From: Pipra filicauda
Taxonomy: Eukaryota > Chordata > Aves > Passeriformes > Pipridae
Reading direction: 5' to 3'
Assembly (NCBI RefSeq): GCF_003945595.2
Contig: NW_024104362.1
Coordinates: 496,001-560,000, forward strand
Length of the DNA stretch: 64,000 bases
Shown here: piece after piece, positions 53,201-64,000 of the stretch
Layout of the letters: every line of letters begins with the position of its first letter
Numbering within the stretch: position 1 is the first letter of the stretch
Program-made: the position numbers and the translations under genes
Notes under the pieces: generated by a model
What the model saw: the letters and a program-made list of their open reading frames with translations, nothing else
Told to the model about the DNA's origin: nothing
Databases searched by the model: none

Positions 53201-55408
53201 TGAGAGAGATTCCCATCTATCTTTCACCAGCAACTTCCCACGGTCTCATTCTTTTCTCCCAGAGGCAAAATTATCTGAGCAAAGCAATGGAAGGTCTTGG
53301 AAGCTTCAAGAGTCATGCAGGAAAAAAAAATAGAAAAATGTTTTGTTGATTTTCACATTGGATCATTTTTTTCTTTGCTGGAAGGTATATAAGAACTTAC
53401 CTGCATATCTTAGATCTTTATGTGAATCACTTTCAATAGCGGTTATGTAAATTATATTAGTGTAATGAAATAACCCAAATCATCTGTTGTTAAATCAGCA
53501 AGTTTTTGGTTTCATAAAAGTGAAATAGCAATTTCTGGTCTTATTTCTGCCAGAAGTAAGTTATGAAGTAGGTGTTTATTCATCACCATCAAAAAGAGTC
53601 CTTAAGGAGGTGATGTTAAAAATACCAGGCTTCAGGCTGTGAGTTACATGCTCTTTCCCTAAGTCCTATGATTGACGTGGAAATAGACCTCAGAGCCACA
53701 AAAAGTGGTCTCAGATTATTCATCCTTATTGATCGAATGTACTGTATTCATTAGGTAGTAAAGCAAATTAGTTAGAAAGAGACAAAGGTGGTGTCCACTG
53801 AAAAGCAGCAAAAATCCCTCTAAAATAATTGCTATACAAAAGGTATGTGTCAGAAAGAGGCTCAACATTTTTTACGAAGGAGGGCGAGAGCAGATAAAAG
53901 CTTCCTCACTTCCTCAGTCTGACTTTCTCTCTCTTGTCTTTTGCAGCAGGTCCTCCCCAATCCCTCTGGGGTGCTTCTCAGGTATTGCCCAGCACTTGTG
54001 AAGAGGCACTGGGATTCACAGCAAGACCTACTCCACACGCCTGCCCCATGCCTGCCTCTTGCCTCACCCTCTCTGAGACAACCCCTTCCTCCGTCTGCAC
54101 TGTGAAGGGGATCTGCATGGGGGAGACTCTCTGTAGATACATGATAATGATAGTGAAGGAAAACATTCTTGTGGGAAACTTGTAACTTTTCTCTGTAAAT
54201 CACTATATTAGATGTGGAATTAGCTGCTTGTAGGCAATGGAGCTGTTCCTTTAGCAAGCACCAAATACAAACAGGGTGTAGTTTGCCCAACATGTCCCCA
54301 GTTCTCTTTATAATAATTCAGCTATTGAGAATGGGGAACAAAAATAAAGAGGTTGATCCATACCTTTATATTTGAGAATACCACAGCTGACACATTGGGG
54401 ATTATGCCTGGGAAAAAACAGCCTGGTGTCTGCCTCAAGATCTTCAGACCTGCTTAAAGGTTTCAAATACCATGGGCTGCTATCTGCGCTGGAGACTGAC
54501 ACATGTTCTTATCAGACACTGTCCCTTGTTTGAGAAACATTGTTTTAGGTAATGCAGATATGAATGATACACCACCTCTTTCAACTAGGGGATAAAAAAA
54601 TTCTCAACCGCCTTCAAGAAACAAATACTGGTCCCTACGGTACACCCAAGAAGTCAGAGAATAATATGTGGTAGAGAGAAAAGCAAGAATAGTCTGGGGA
54701 CAAAATGGAAATTTAGTGATTCACAGATGCAGCTTTCCTTGGAACAAACCAGAACACTATATAGATATAGATTTCTCCATCTTTTTTAAATAGTTCTGTT
54801 GAATTTCATTATTCACAGGGCGGTAGAAAATGTGCGTTTTGAAATTCAGTAGTAAATAAAATCAGGAAAATTGAGGCTGTAATTCTGTGACCTCATTGCA
54901 CTTTGGCATCTCGTTATGCATTTCAAAACTGTATAGAAAAAGGATGCCTACAAAAATGTGTGAAAAAAAAGAGGGAAAAAGTAAACAAAGAAACAAATAC
55001 CACAAAAGAAGCAGTGTAGCATTTTGTGCAGGCTGCAGAAAGCATTAAGCATTATACACTGATGGAATAATTTTCAGAATTCAGCTTTAAATGAGTCAGA
55101 AATATAATTGGGGAATGAAGTGGAAGAACTTGTGGCACACTTGATTTCTACTGGCTTGAAGCAGGGACTGCTCCCCTAAAATTCAGAATTCCGTCTCTGG
55201 CTCTCTGCTCAGCTGAATCCCATTTTCTTCACTGTATCTAGTGAAGTGTCGTTCATAATATCAGGAGTACATTCATACAACAGCAGCTCCATATCACTAG
55301 GAACATTGAGCAAAGGCTGATACCAAATTTCCATAAGCAGATTTTAAATATGAGAGGTCTAGGCTTGATGGACATTCACCATGAGAGTGGACTGCTGAAG
55401 TGGTTGCC

Positions 55409-56420
55409 TGTTACAGTGAGTTTGCATGGCAAGATTTTAGTAGTGGAGGGCTGCAGGGGTGGCTTCTATGAGAGGACATCAGGAACTGCCCCATGTCAGC
55501 AGGCTCCAAGATGGACCTGCCGATGGCCAAAGCCAAGCCCCTTAGCAATGTTGGTAGCACCTCTGCGATAACATATTTAAGAAAGCGTAAAAAAGTGCTG
55601 AGCAATAGCTGTGATGGAGAAGAATGAGAAAAAAGAGAAAAACAGCTCTGCAGACCAAGGTGGAGGAGGTGGTCCAAGCACCAGAGCAGAGATTCCTCTG
55701 CAGCCTGCGGTGAAGACCATGGCAAGTCAGGCTGCCCCCCTGCAGCCCATGGAGGTCCATGGTGGAACAGAAGTCCACATGCAGCCTGTGGAGGACCCCA
55801 TGCCAGACCAGGCATATATACCATGGAGAAAGCTGCAGAGAAGGGTCCTAGCAAGATATGTGACCCTGCAGGGGACCCACGCTGGAGCACTCTCTTCCAG
55901 AAGGGCTGACCCTGTGGAATGGGACCCGTGCTGAAGTGATTCTTGAAGAACTGCAGCCTGAAGGACAGACCCATGCTGGAGTGGCTCGTGCAGGACTGTA
56001 TTCAGTGGGAGGCACCCAATGCTGGAGCAGGGTAAAGGTGTGAGGAGGAAGGAATAGCAGAGACAGCATGTGATGAACTAACTGCAACCCCCATTCCCTG
56101 TTTCCCTGTGGCCCTGTGGAGGAGGAGAGAAATAAATTGGGAGTGAAGTTGAGCCTGAGAAGAAGGGAAGGGTGGGGAGAAGGTTTTTAGATTTATTCTT
56201 GTTTCTTGGTATCCTGTTCTGTCATGAATTGACAATACATTAAATTAATCTTCCCCAAGTCAAGTCTGTTTTGCCCATGATAGCAATTGGTGAGTGATCT
56301 CCCTGTCCCTATCTCAACCCACAAGCTTTTCATTCTATTTTCTCTCCTTGTCCTGCTGAAGAGGGGGAGTGAGAAGGTGGCTTGGTGAGCACCTGGTGCC
56401 CAGCCAAGGTCAACCCACTA
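55409..56420 (+). mobile_element. ERVL-type LTR, about 1 kb, with internal tandem motif repeats
   Basis: Matches a familiar avian LTR type: 'gagtttgcatggcaagattt' near the left end, 'aagatggacctgccgatggc', 'ataacatatttaagaaagcg', repeated 'cctgcagcccatggagg'-like units (about 55690-55990), AATAAA in 'gagaaataaattggg', 'agtctgttttgcccatgata', and the end 'aaggtcaacccacta'. A TGTT terminus at 55409 and TGCC on both sides (55405-55408 and 56421-56424) suggest the boundaries. The long open frames on both strands (187 residues minus, 107 plus) are products of the repetitive GC-rich LTR and not genes. Confidence 0.82.
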
Positions 56421-57612
56421 TGCCCTTTCTCCCCTCACTTTATCATTACAGAAGCACAGGGCCACTAGCCACCACCCCAGGCAACAACTAAAGGTATAAG
56501 TTAGAGGAACATGGTAGCTGTGCACCATACCCTCATGGCTAATATCTGGAAGTTGTGTAGGGTGTGAAGTTAATTAAACTTTGCCTTTGTAAAATTAGGA
56601 AGATTTGGTTCTCAACGGCTCGTTTGCCATTTTAAATGCAGACAAATCTAGGGCTATCTGATTTCAAGATATTATCAAGTTCTTACCTCCATTTGACCTT
56701 ATGCCTAATTTTTTTTTTACAAAATAATGTTTTTGGTCAAATTATTTTGTAACATGGTTCTGCATAAGTACTATCCTGCAAAAGAGAGACAAGAGAAAAA
56801 AATATCAAACAGTGACTCATTCCTATGTGTTTTTCATGTTTCAGTGGGAATGATGCAGCAGAAAATGCTGCATGGACAGATCAAAGGTACCTGATCAAAA
56901 GGGTCTGTTGAAGTATTTGTTAAGAGTCACTTTACTGCATTGAAAAATGCCTGAAATGTGGACACACTTAACTGTTTCAACACTCCTCAGTCTATACTTA
57001 TACCACTGGGCAGAATAACATGTCATTTATTACAGATGTAGGAAAGCTGCTACATTTTAAATCTTGTTCTCACGTAGCTCATTTACATTGAAATTGCCTT
57101 TCAACATCACACCATCGGTTATATTTATGTCATCCATTGGCAGGTAAAATGTTCTTTGGGAAAAATAGATGCCTGGCAACATAGTGAAACCAGTACCTCA
57201 TGACAGAAAATTAAAATTTTTTTTGTGTCCATGTTGAAAAATGTTCAAGTAGATTGTGATGACAGGGCAAAATTAAAGTTGCACCTAAATGTCTTTAATC
57301 TTGCATGTCTACCTCTACAGCCTTTGAAAATGTCAGATTCATGTGGAGTATTACCTATTCTGAAGAGGAATCATTTCTATTGATAGTAGTATTTTTAAAG
57401 AGGTGGGACTAGATGCATCACCACTGCAAAGTAGGAAATTTTCATTGACTTCAGAGTGGGAAGATAAGTTCAGGCCTCTTAGAGTATTGTACAGGAAAAA
57501 CTGAAAGAGCTTTTCTGCTTGTTTGAGCAACAGATGAGAGAAACTCAGATTGCACAGTTTGTAATGTAGGGATCTGGTATTTCCTTGACATGCTTTGCCT
57601 TTTGGCAAATGA

Positions 57613-57643
57613 TCATTATGTACATGATCAATGTACATAATGA
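57613..57643. repeat. Perfect inverted repeat: 13-bp arms, 5-base spacer
   Basis: Left arm tcattatgtacat (57613-57625), spacer gatca, right arm atgtacataatga (57631-57643), with no mismatch. It could form a hairpin or cruciform. The surrounding sequence is not recognised. Confidence 0.9.
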
Positions 57644-58445
57644 CTGTGATGAATGCTGCCTTTTCTCGATGTCTTCTCTGATACTGCACTATAAGTCATC
57701 ATTAAAATACACAGCCTAAAATAAAAGGCCTTTCTCTTCAAGAATTAAAAATAATAAACAGGACTTCTACATGAGGTGATCTCCACTTTCTTACATAGAA
57801 GGTTATCTTACTCATTTAAGTGCAAATGCTACATTTCCTCTGCTGACGTTGCCTTTGCAGATCACTTCAAGGATTGACTTTCATCTAACTTTCAAGGTAT
57901 GTTTTATGTATATCTGGAACTGCTTTTGAATTATAGTATGTGGGAGTAAAGCTGAGTCTCACTTCTCATATAAGGATTGTTGTTAAAAGTGGTTTGCCCA
58001 AATTGCTCTTGCTGTGATTATTTTTTTGGAGCTGCTTGGCCTTTGCGTTGTGTGGGGGAAAGTGGCAATCCCTATGCTGGTAGTCAGCTTTGAGCCTGTG
58101 ACCTACACATATTGCTGTTTATCTGTCTTTGAGTAGTGTGTGGGTGATAAATATATGAAAGTATTCTCCTGGTCTTTTCATTTGATTGAGATAAAACCCC
58201 AATAAGAATGCATTTCAGAAGTATTTGGTGAGTGCTAGTGAGGACATACCCATGTTAAAGGTCAGTAGTTCCAGCATGTCTGGACAGAGCTGGTGAGATG
58301 AAACCTATAGGGAAAGATGATGGGGGTCTGGAAAATCGTATGTCCTGGAGAAGCAGCTGTTCCACTTCCCACATCTGAGGTGATGTCCCCAGTGACCTTG
58401 TCCTAGAAAAAGAAAAGTATAGCAAAACACCTCTTTGCCATGTTT

Positions 58446-58500
58446 TCATAGAATCGTGGAATGGTTTGGGTTGGAAGGGACCTTTAAAAGTCAGCTGCAG
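58446..58500 (-). mobile_element. CR1 LINE 3' tail, short
   Basis: The plus strand reads 'catagaatcgtggaatggtt' then 'tgggttggaagggacc', the complement of the extreme CR1 3' end. Only about 55 bp remain. Confidence 0.85.
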
Positions 58501-61500
58501 TAACTAGTTAAAAGCTAAGGTGGAAATGAAGTTCCTTCCAGCTTAGCACACTGCTTCAATGACAGCAGGAGTATCCTAAGTGGTCAAAGGGTTTTCATTT
58601 AATCTCAATAAAACAAGTTTGAAGCTATACACAGCAGCATATATTATCACAAAATTTTGGTTATGTTTGCAGTACTTCAAAAATAAAGAATAACATAGGT
58701 ATTTAACCCATCTCAGTATCTCTCCAGCACACCAATAATGTCTCAATTTTTCAGATGCTTTTGAAAATTAACTGTTTCCTAGTGTCATACAGTATCTGCC
58801 TAAACCAGGAGATGGAGCCCTGCAGCCAAAGCCTATCACCAATTGCTGAGTCTACATGCAGCAAAAATACTTTTTAATGGCATTTGAGGAAAACATGAAT
58901 CAGTTCTGCTTCCTTGTGATAAGATTTGATGTGTGCTGTTGCTCAGCAGATTTGTAACTGGGTAAGGAAATGGTCTGATGGGCTTTTGTCTTTCAGAATA
59001 GAGCCAGCAACAGGAAGAGAGGAGGTTGCAAATAGTCTATTCAGTTTTGTACAGGTGGCTAGTGATGGTGCTATTAAATGCTTCAGGTAACGTTAATAGA
59101 GCTGAGACGAAGCTGTCTGGTTGGTGAGCGAAGGGAGTAGAGCAATCCCCCCATGCCAGGGCAGTGGGGGCCCCTGGGCTTGCACCCCTTGGCCCGTGTC
59201 ACTCCAAGGGTTCTGGCACGGGATGCCTGAGGAGGCATCACACAGCAATAGGGGGGTGGCACAGCTGGGCTCAGAGTGGCTTCCTTGTCATCCCCAGGGC
59301 TTCAGGGGCTCTGAACCCAGCACCAGCTGTTGAAGGCTCTACTGTTCACGTGGTATTTTTATTGGGCCATGCCGTGACAGTTTAATCCATTAGCCGGGCA
59401 ATCAGGAGAGGGGGAGGACCTTCCTGCGAGCATCTGGCATGGCCTAAAAGCCCTCTGTGTACTCAGCGCTGGATTTACCCAGCTTTGTCAAAGTCTGCCA
59501 TAACTGGCCACTTCCCTTTTCCCGTTATTAGTCAGTTATTAACGAGGACAGTGCTTAGCAACTTAATTCAGCAACATTAGCCACGATCCTCCTGGAATAC
59601 AGATGTCTAAGTTCCACTCATCACCTACAATTCTTGATTTCAGTGCAAACGATGCACCATAGTGGAAGTCTGCTGCCTAAATGATGGGACAAGCAGGGGA
59701 GACTGTTTATGACATATATATACATACACACAAGGAATCAAGGAAAACTGTTCACTTCACTGAATACATACCTGCAAAAGAATACGAATCTTGCAAAACT
59801 GTTTGCTCCCTGAAGTATATGTATATTAAAAAAAATACAGAGCAGGGAAAACCATTCACTGCAGTTATTTTGCTTTGTTTTGGCAACACAATAAGCTGGA
59901 TGCTAGCTGGCTCTCTTGCCAGTTCAGACAAGCACAGGGCTGCCAGAGCAGCTCAGAGCAGCATTTCCCATGCCAGTGACCCTCATCTAATTCTGTGGAG
60001 GTGATTTCAGGGCAAAGGAAGGAAAGGACAGCCCCAGTGTCAGACTCCAAGCCAACTAACAAGCTTTCAGCTAGAGATTTTTTCTGTTTGGGTAAAGTCT
60101 TCAGATTCGTAATAGTTTAGAAGTACACTTAGAAGATTATACTGCTGTTGGATAATTCATTGATTCCTCTGAATTTCTATTCCCTGAATCCAGATTCCAT
60201 TGTGGTATAAACAGTGAACAGTGCAAAGTAGATTAAAAAATGGAGGCTTGAGTTGTGATGCTTTCAAAACCCACTGGAGCCCTCTGAGCTTGATGGCAAA
60301 AAACACGTTTTGAAGCGTTTCTAATATGGTAAGAAGGGATCCCACTGCCCTAACTGCACTAGAGTTTCCAGCTCCTGCAATGCTCATCAGCACAGTATGG
60401 AAAAAGGGTGTGTGGTGCAGAAACTCTTCCCAAAACCACTTATTTAAAAGGCAATTAAATGTTGCGCTGTGTCTGCTGGTTCCCACGCTGGGTATTGAAA
60501 GCATCCGATGGCACCAGGTGACTGCACTTCTCCACTTGCTGCTATCCCCTTCCACACCAGTGAAGAAACACGGCACAGGGAAAAGAACAAGGTTGCTGTT
60601 CATCCAACATGATTAATTAAGATATCAATTTCTTGCCTCTATCTCCATGAAAGAAGTTTTAGAAATTAATTGTTGCCAGTTGTGCACAGAAACAGACTTG
60701 ATTTAATTGTTTGGCTTTGATGATTTTGTCTAAATTTACAGCCTGTAAAGGGCACTTCACCTGTGGAGTCACTGTCAAAGATACCCTAAATATTGAAAGT
60801 GATGCTTCAAATGAATTTGAGAGTGGAGAATTGTCTCAAAAAACAGTGCTTGAAAGCAGTCAGCACAACAGCCTTCGCATACCAACCTGTACAGTCTGGC
60901 TGTAGAATAATTAACTCAATAATCAGCTCATGGCTGTGTATGCCAGACTGACATCCGGAAATGACAAGGTGTTTGCAGGGCTCCCTAGCTGACTGTTAGG
61001 GACCAGGAAGAGTTTGTTCTCCCCTTCCCTTTTTATTTTGTCTGTTACAGACACCAGACAGACTACCCTCACAAAAAGCCCTAACACAGGCTGTTATATG
61101 TAAACTGTAAAGATTTATTGCAGGTAGAGGTTAGGAGCATCTTTCAAAAAGTGCATTTTTCATATGTTTAGTAGGATTTGAACTGTGAGAAGTAATGTCT
61201 TTTATTGACTCAACATATACAGCTGGGTAAAAAAGATGAACTTTTGACATACAAGCCCTTTTTTATTTGGCTGTTCCTAAGATTTTGGCCCCAAGGAAAA
61301 AACAACAGTTTATATTCTAAAAATAGATATACAGTGTATGAAATATGTACTCTAATATATTTAAAGGACCTAGCTTCATGCTCCACCACTGTACACATTC
61401 CATGAGAGTGTTAAAAGTGAGGGAATGCTTTGGTTTACGGGGTTTGCTGGGTCTATGTCAGATGATTTAAAGCTGCCTTGTCAAATATGGAGTGTTTCTA

Positions 61501-62469
61501 TTAGAAATAATTGGTCCACAAATGCAGCTTCACAGCATGTGGATTTCTTTGGAGAGTGTCAGAAGTTCACTAGAATTCATTGTTTTGCAACTGAATAATT
61601 AAAACCTGTGCTTTGAAATGATGATCTTGTCATCATTCAAGACAAAACCCCGGTATTTTAGTTAGTTGATATCATGATCAAATGCTTTTCTGTTGCTATT
61701 TATAAAGTGACTCTAGCTGTCATTTGATTGTTATCAGGGAGGATAAAAAGAAAGGCCTGACACCTCCCTTGTGATTCCCACAACTTCTGAACAAACAAAA
61801 ATTTCCCTTTTCCTGCCTTGCTGTATTTTCAGCAGCAGTACATTATGTTGAAGTGAATGGTTTTCAGCTGAAAGTTGTGGATTTAACACATTTAGCTGCA
61901 ATAAACTCTGTTCAAACAAACATGTGCAGGGAATAATGCTATGCTGCGAGGTGTTCTGGATTATCCCAGATTTACTGAGAACAGAGCTCTCCTCCTTTTG
62001 CTAGGTGGTCTCTGGACACCAATTAACAGCTGTATGGGTTGATCTTCAGGATGAACTGAGTGGAGCTTTTTACCACCTCTTTTTGAAACTCTCATGAAAG
62101 TCTCGGAAATTATTTTCTACTCAAGATCAGATTTTTAGCGGACACATTTCAGTGTATAATAGATACATTTTTCTGTACTGGACTATAAATGCTATTCCTA
62201 AATCTAACTGTACAGAATTTTCAGCTTGGGGACTCATCTTTATGACACAACATTGATTTTTCTGAGAGTAAAAGACAGGCATATTCTTGCTAGTATTAAT
62301 TCAGCACAATGAAATTGATTATATATGGGAAGACACTGCTGGGAGCTGAAGTAAGGAGGGTGAAAAGCGCTATGATGATGAATGAATAGTTCTGGATGTG
62401 ACACTGGGTTGATATATGTGGTCCAGTTGTGGAAGGAGAAGTGCATTTGTTTGATGCTGGGTGAAGATT

Positions 62470-62522
62470 TATCCAGGGTTGATTGTAATTCCAACTCGGC
62501 ATATTCTATGATTCTGTAATTA
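62470..62522 (+). mobile_element. CR1 LINE 3' tail, short
   Basis: Contains 'gtaattccaactcggcatat' followed by 'tctatgattctgtaatt', the terminal CR1 sequence. About 50 bp are recognisable. Confidence 0.75.
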
Positions 62523-64000
62523 TCGATTTTAAAAGGTCTTTCCTTATTATTCCAGTCATAGCAAAGGTCAGTCTAAAGTTTCTTCTGACACAAATTTGGG
62601 CAGAATATATTTGTAAAACACAAATATTTGTTAAATGTTCCTCAGTTTCTTTGTTCCTAAAAAAACTTTTTCTGATACACTCACTTCATTTCTGTTACTG
62701 CTGTGGCTACTGGGCAGGAAACTACTGGTCACAAGGAGCACCTCGTTCTGGTGATCAGTCTCTCAGCTGAGTGAAGTTGCAGCTCTGACTGAGTTAGATG
62801 AGTTGCCTGGGTAGCTCCGAGGAAAGCAATCAGGATGGAAATCCTCCTCAAATCTTGTGAGGCTGAATACCCTGCCCAGCAGCTGAGAAGGAACGGATGC
62901 TGCCTCACTGATTTTTCCTGTGACGTGTCTCTGTCTGTGCATATTTGTGCTGAAAACTTAAAACTCTGAAAGCAGAGGTTTCAGGGGAGTTATTCCTTTA
63001 CCATTAAGGTTAATTTCTAGGACACTCTTTGTGGGGTAATAGGGACTGTGAGAGAGCATCCACAATGAAGGTCAGTCCCTGCATATGATGGATGTTTCAG
63101 ACTACAGACTTCAGATGTTTAATCTGCGTGAAGACTTAAGAACCCAAGAACACGTGCGTCTGGTTACCTGACACTGTGCAAGGGATGGGGTATTTAACAA
63201 CTCTTGCTAAAGATTTCTTGTGTACCTTGAGGAATAATTTTGGAAAACTTCTGGTGGTGGAAAAGTTTGGGTTTTTTCTTAATTATAGGAATAAAAGAAC
63301 AATTTATCTACTGTGCTTTAGATGATGTGGTTCAGAACAGTGTTTTTTGGTGATAACCAATGTGGTATACATGGTGAAATTGTTATCAGTAATTATGTTG
63401 ATATATTGGCTCTACTTTTGTTGATTTCCTTTTTAATTTCATTTGATTTATTAACACTGCTCAGGCACTGACTGTAGTATGAAGAAAAATGTGCAAAGTG
63501 GTGATATGTGCCTAGCAAAGTTTTCTTTTGAAATGAAGAAAAGGAAAGAAATCCCTAGTTCCTTTGCTTGTCATAACCCTTGATACTGACCCTCTCAGTT
63601 TGTGAGAACACAGAAATAACAAACTCTGCTAGTCATGCTTTCACAAATTTATTGGAAAATTATGAAGATCCAGTATTGCATGTAGAGACTAGGATAGTTT
63701 AGTTAATAGCCTTTTATATACATTTTATTTTATCTACCTTTTATTGAGTTCAATAGGCATTAGATTAGAGATTTCATATTTGGAATTATTGCCTCCCAAC
63801 CTTCTTGCATATTTCTTTGAGATCTTTTTCTTATTGTGATATTTTTATGTATATATTCTGTAAATTAAGATGGCACCGAATAGTTTACATGCATTGACTT
63901 CAAAGCCCCAGAACATCATTTTGTCATCCCGCAAATGTAGGTGTTAAGGGACAAAAAAATTTCCAACAGGAAGCACATGCAAGTCGCAATAATCCTGCTG

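Larger units (their letters stand above)
40404..55404. other. Unannotated intergenic sequence, about 15 kb
   Basis: Apart from the microsatellites and G-rich tract listed, no gene or repeat family is recognised. Open frames such as 40912-41298 (128 residues, plus) and 53862-54293 (143 residues, minus) have no recognisable domain. AT-rich patches with clustered TAAT/ATTA motifs occur, for example at 50980-51060. Confidence 0.55.
56425..64000. other. Unannotated intergenic sequence, about 7.6 kb
   Basis: Contains the hairpin at 57613 and two CR1 tails. 59100-59600 is less AT-rich than its surroundings. A 148-residue minus-strand frame at 60157-60603 overlaps a 96-residue plus frame and has no known domain. 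Nothing else is recognised. Confidence 0.55.

Noticed and set aside
55411..55974. 187-residue minus-strand open frame
   Set aside because: Lies antisense inside an ERVL-type LTR; composition follows the LTR repeats and no protein family is recognised.
60157..60603. 148-residue minus-strand open frame, possible gene
   Set aside because: Overlapped by a 96-residue plus-strand frame; no domain, no splice or promoter context. The length is not exceptional for 64 kb of six-frame translation.
1..64000. CRISPR arrays, operons, bacterial-type systems, tRNA or snRNA genes
   Set aside because: This is vertebrate DNA; no regularly spaced repeats, and no tRNA or snRNA consensus was noticed by eye.

Overview
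This is a piece of a bird genome. The evidence is the CR1 retrotransposon 3' ends (the 'tgattctatgattctat' type terminus), several LTR types that resemble avian endogenous retrovirus (ERV) LTRs, and a single intron-containing gene with vertebrate splice sites. No chromosome or species can be fixed from the sequence alone. Repeat family names are from recall, not from a database search.

Only one protein-coding gene can be supported: RXYLT1 (formerly TMEM5), on the minus strand, complete in six coding exons from the ATG at 38023 to the stop at 27542. The joined reading frame is 1,329 nt and gives 442 residues, against 443 for the human protein as I recall it. All five introns have GT-AG ends and the phases agree. 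The first exon lies in a CpG island (about 37620-38160). A candidate poly(A) signal lies about 520 bp past the stop codon.

Layout: 1-27000 is intergenic, downstream of RXYLT1. It carries several ERV LTRs, two of them bounded by perfect 5-bp target-site duplications (15403-15964 and 20347-20926), and three CR1 3' ends. 27000-38150 is RXYLT1; intron 3 (5.06 kb) holds an old CR1 reverse-transcriptase fragment. 38160-64000 is intergenic, upstream of the gene. It has two opposed CR1 copies close to the promoter, a 26-base poly-G tract, pentanucleotide microsatellites, a roughly 1-kb ERVL-type LTR (55409-56420), small CR1 tails and long AT-rich unique sequence. In mammals SRGAP1 lies downstream of RXYLT1 and DPY19L2/AVPR1A upstream; I found no exon of any of them here.

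I found no novel multi-gene system. The most interesting items are a strong in-frame upstream ATG in RXYLT1, the clean solo LTRs, a perfect 13-bp-arm hairpin at 57613-57643, and G-rich tracts upstream of the promoter.
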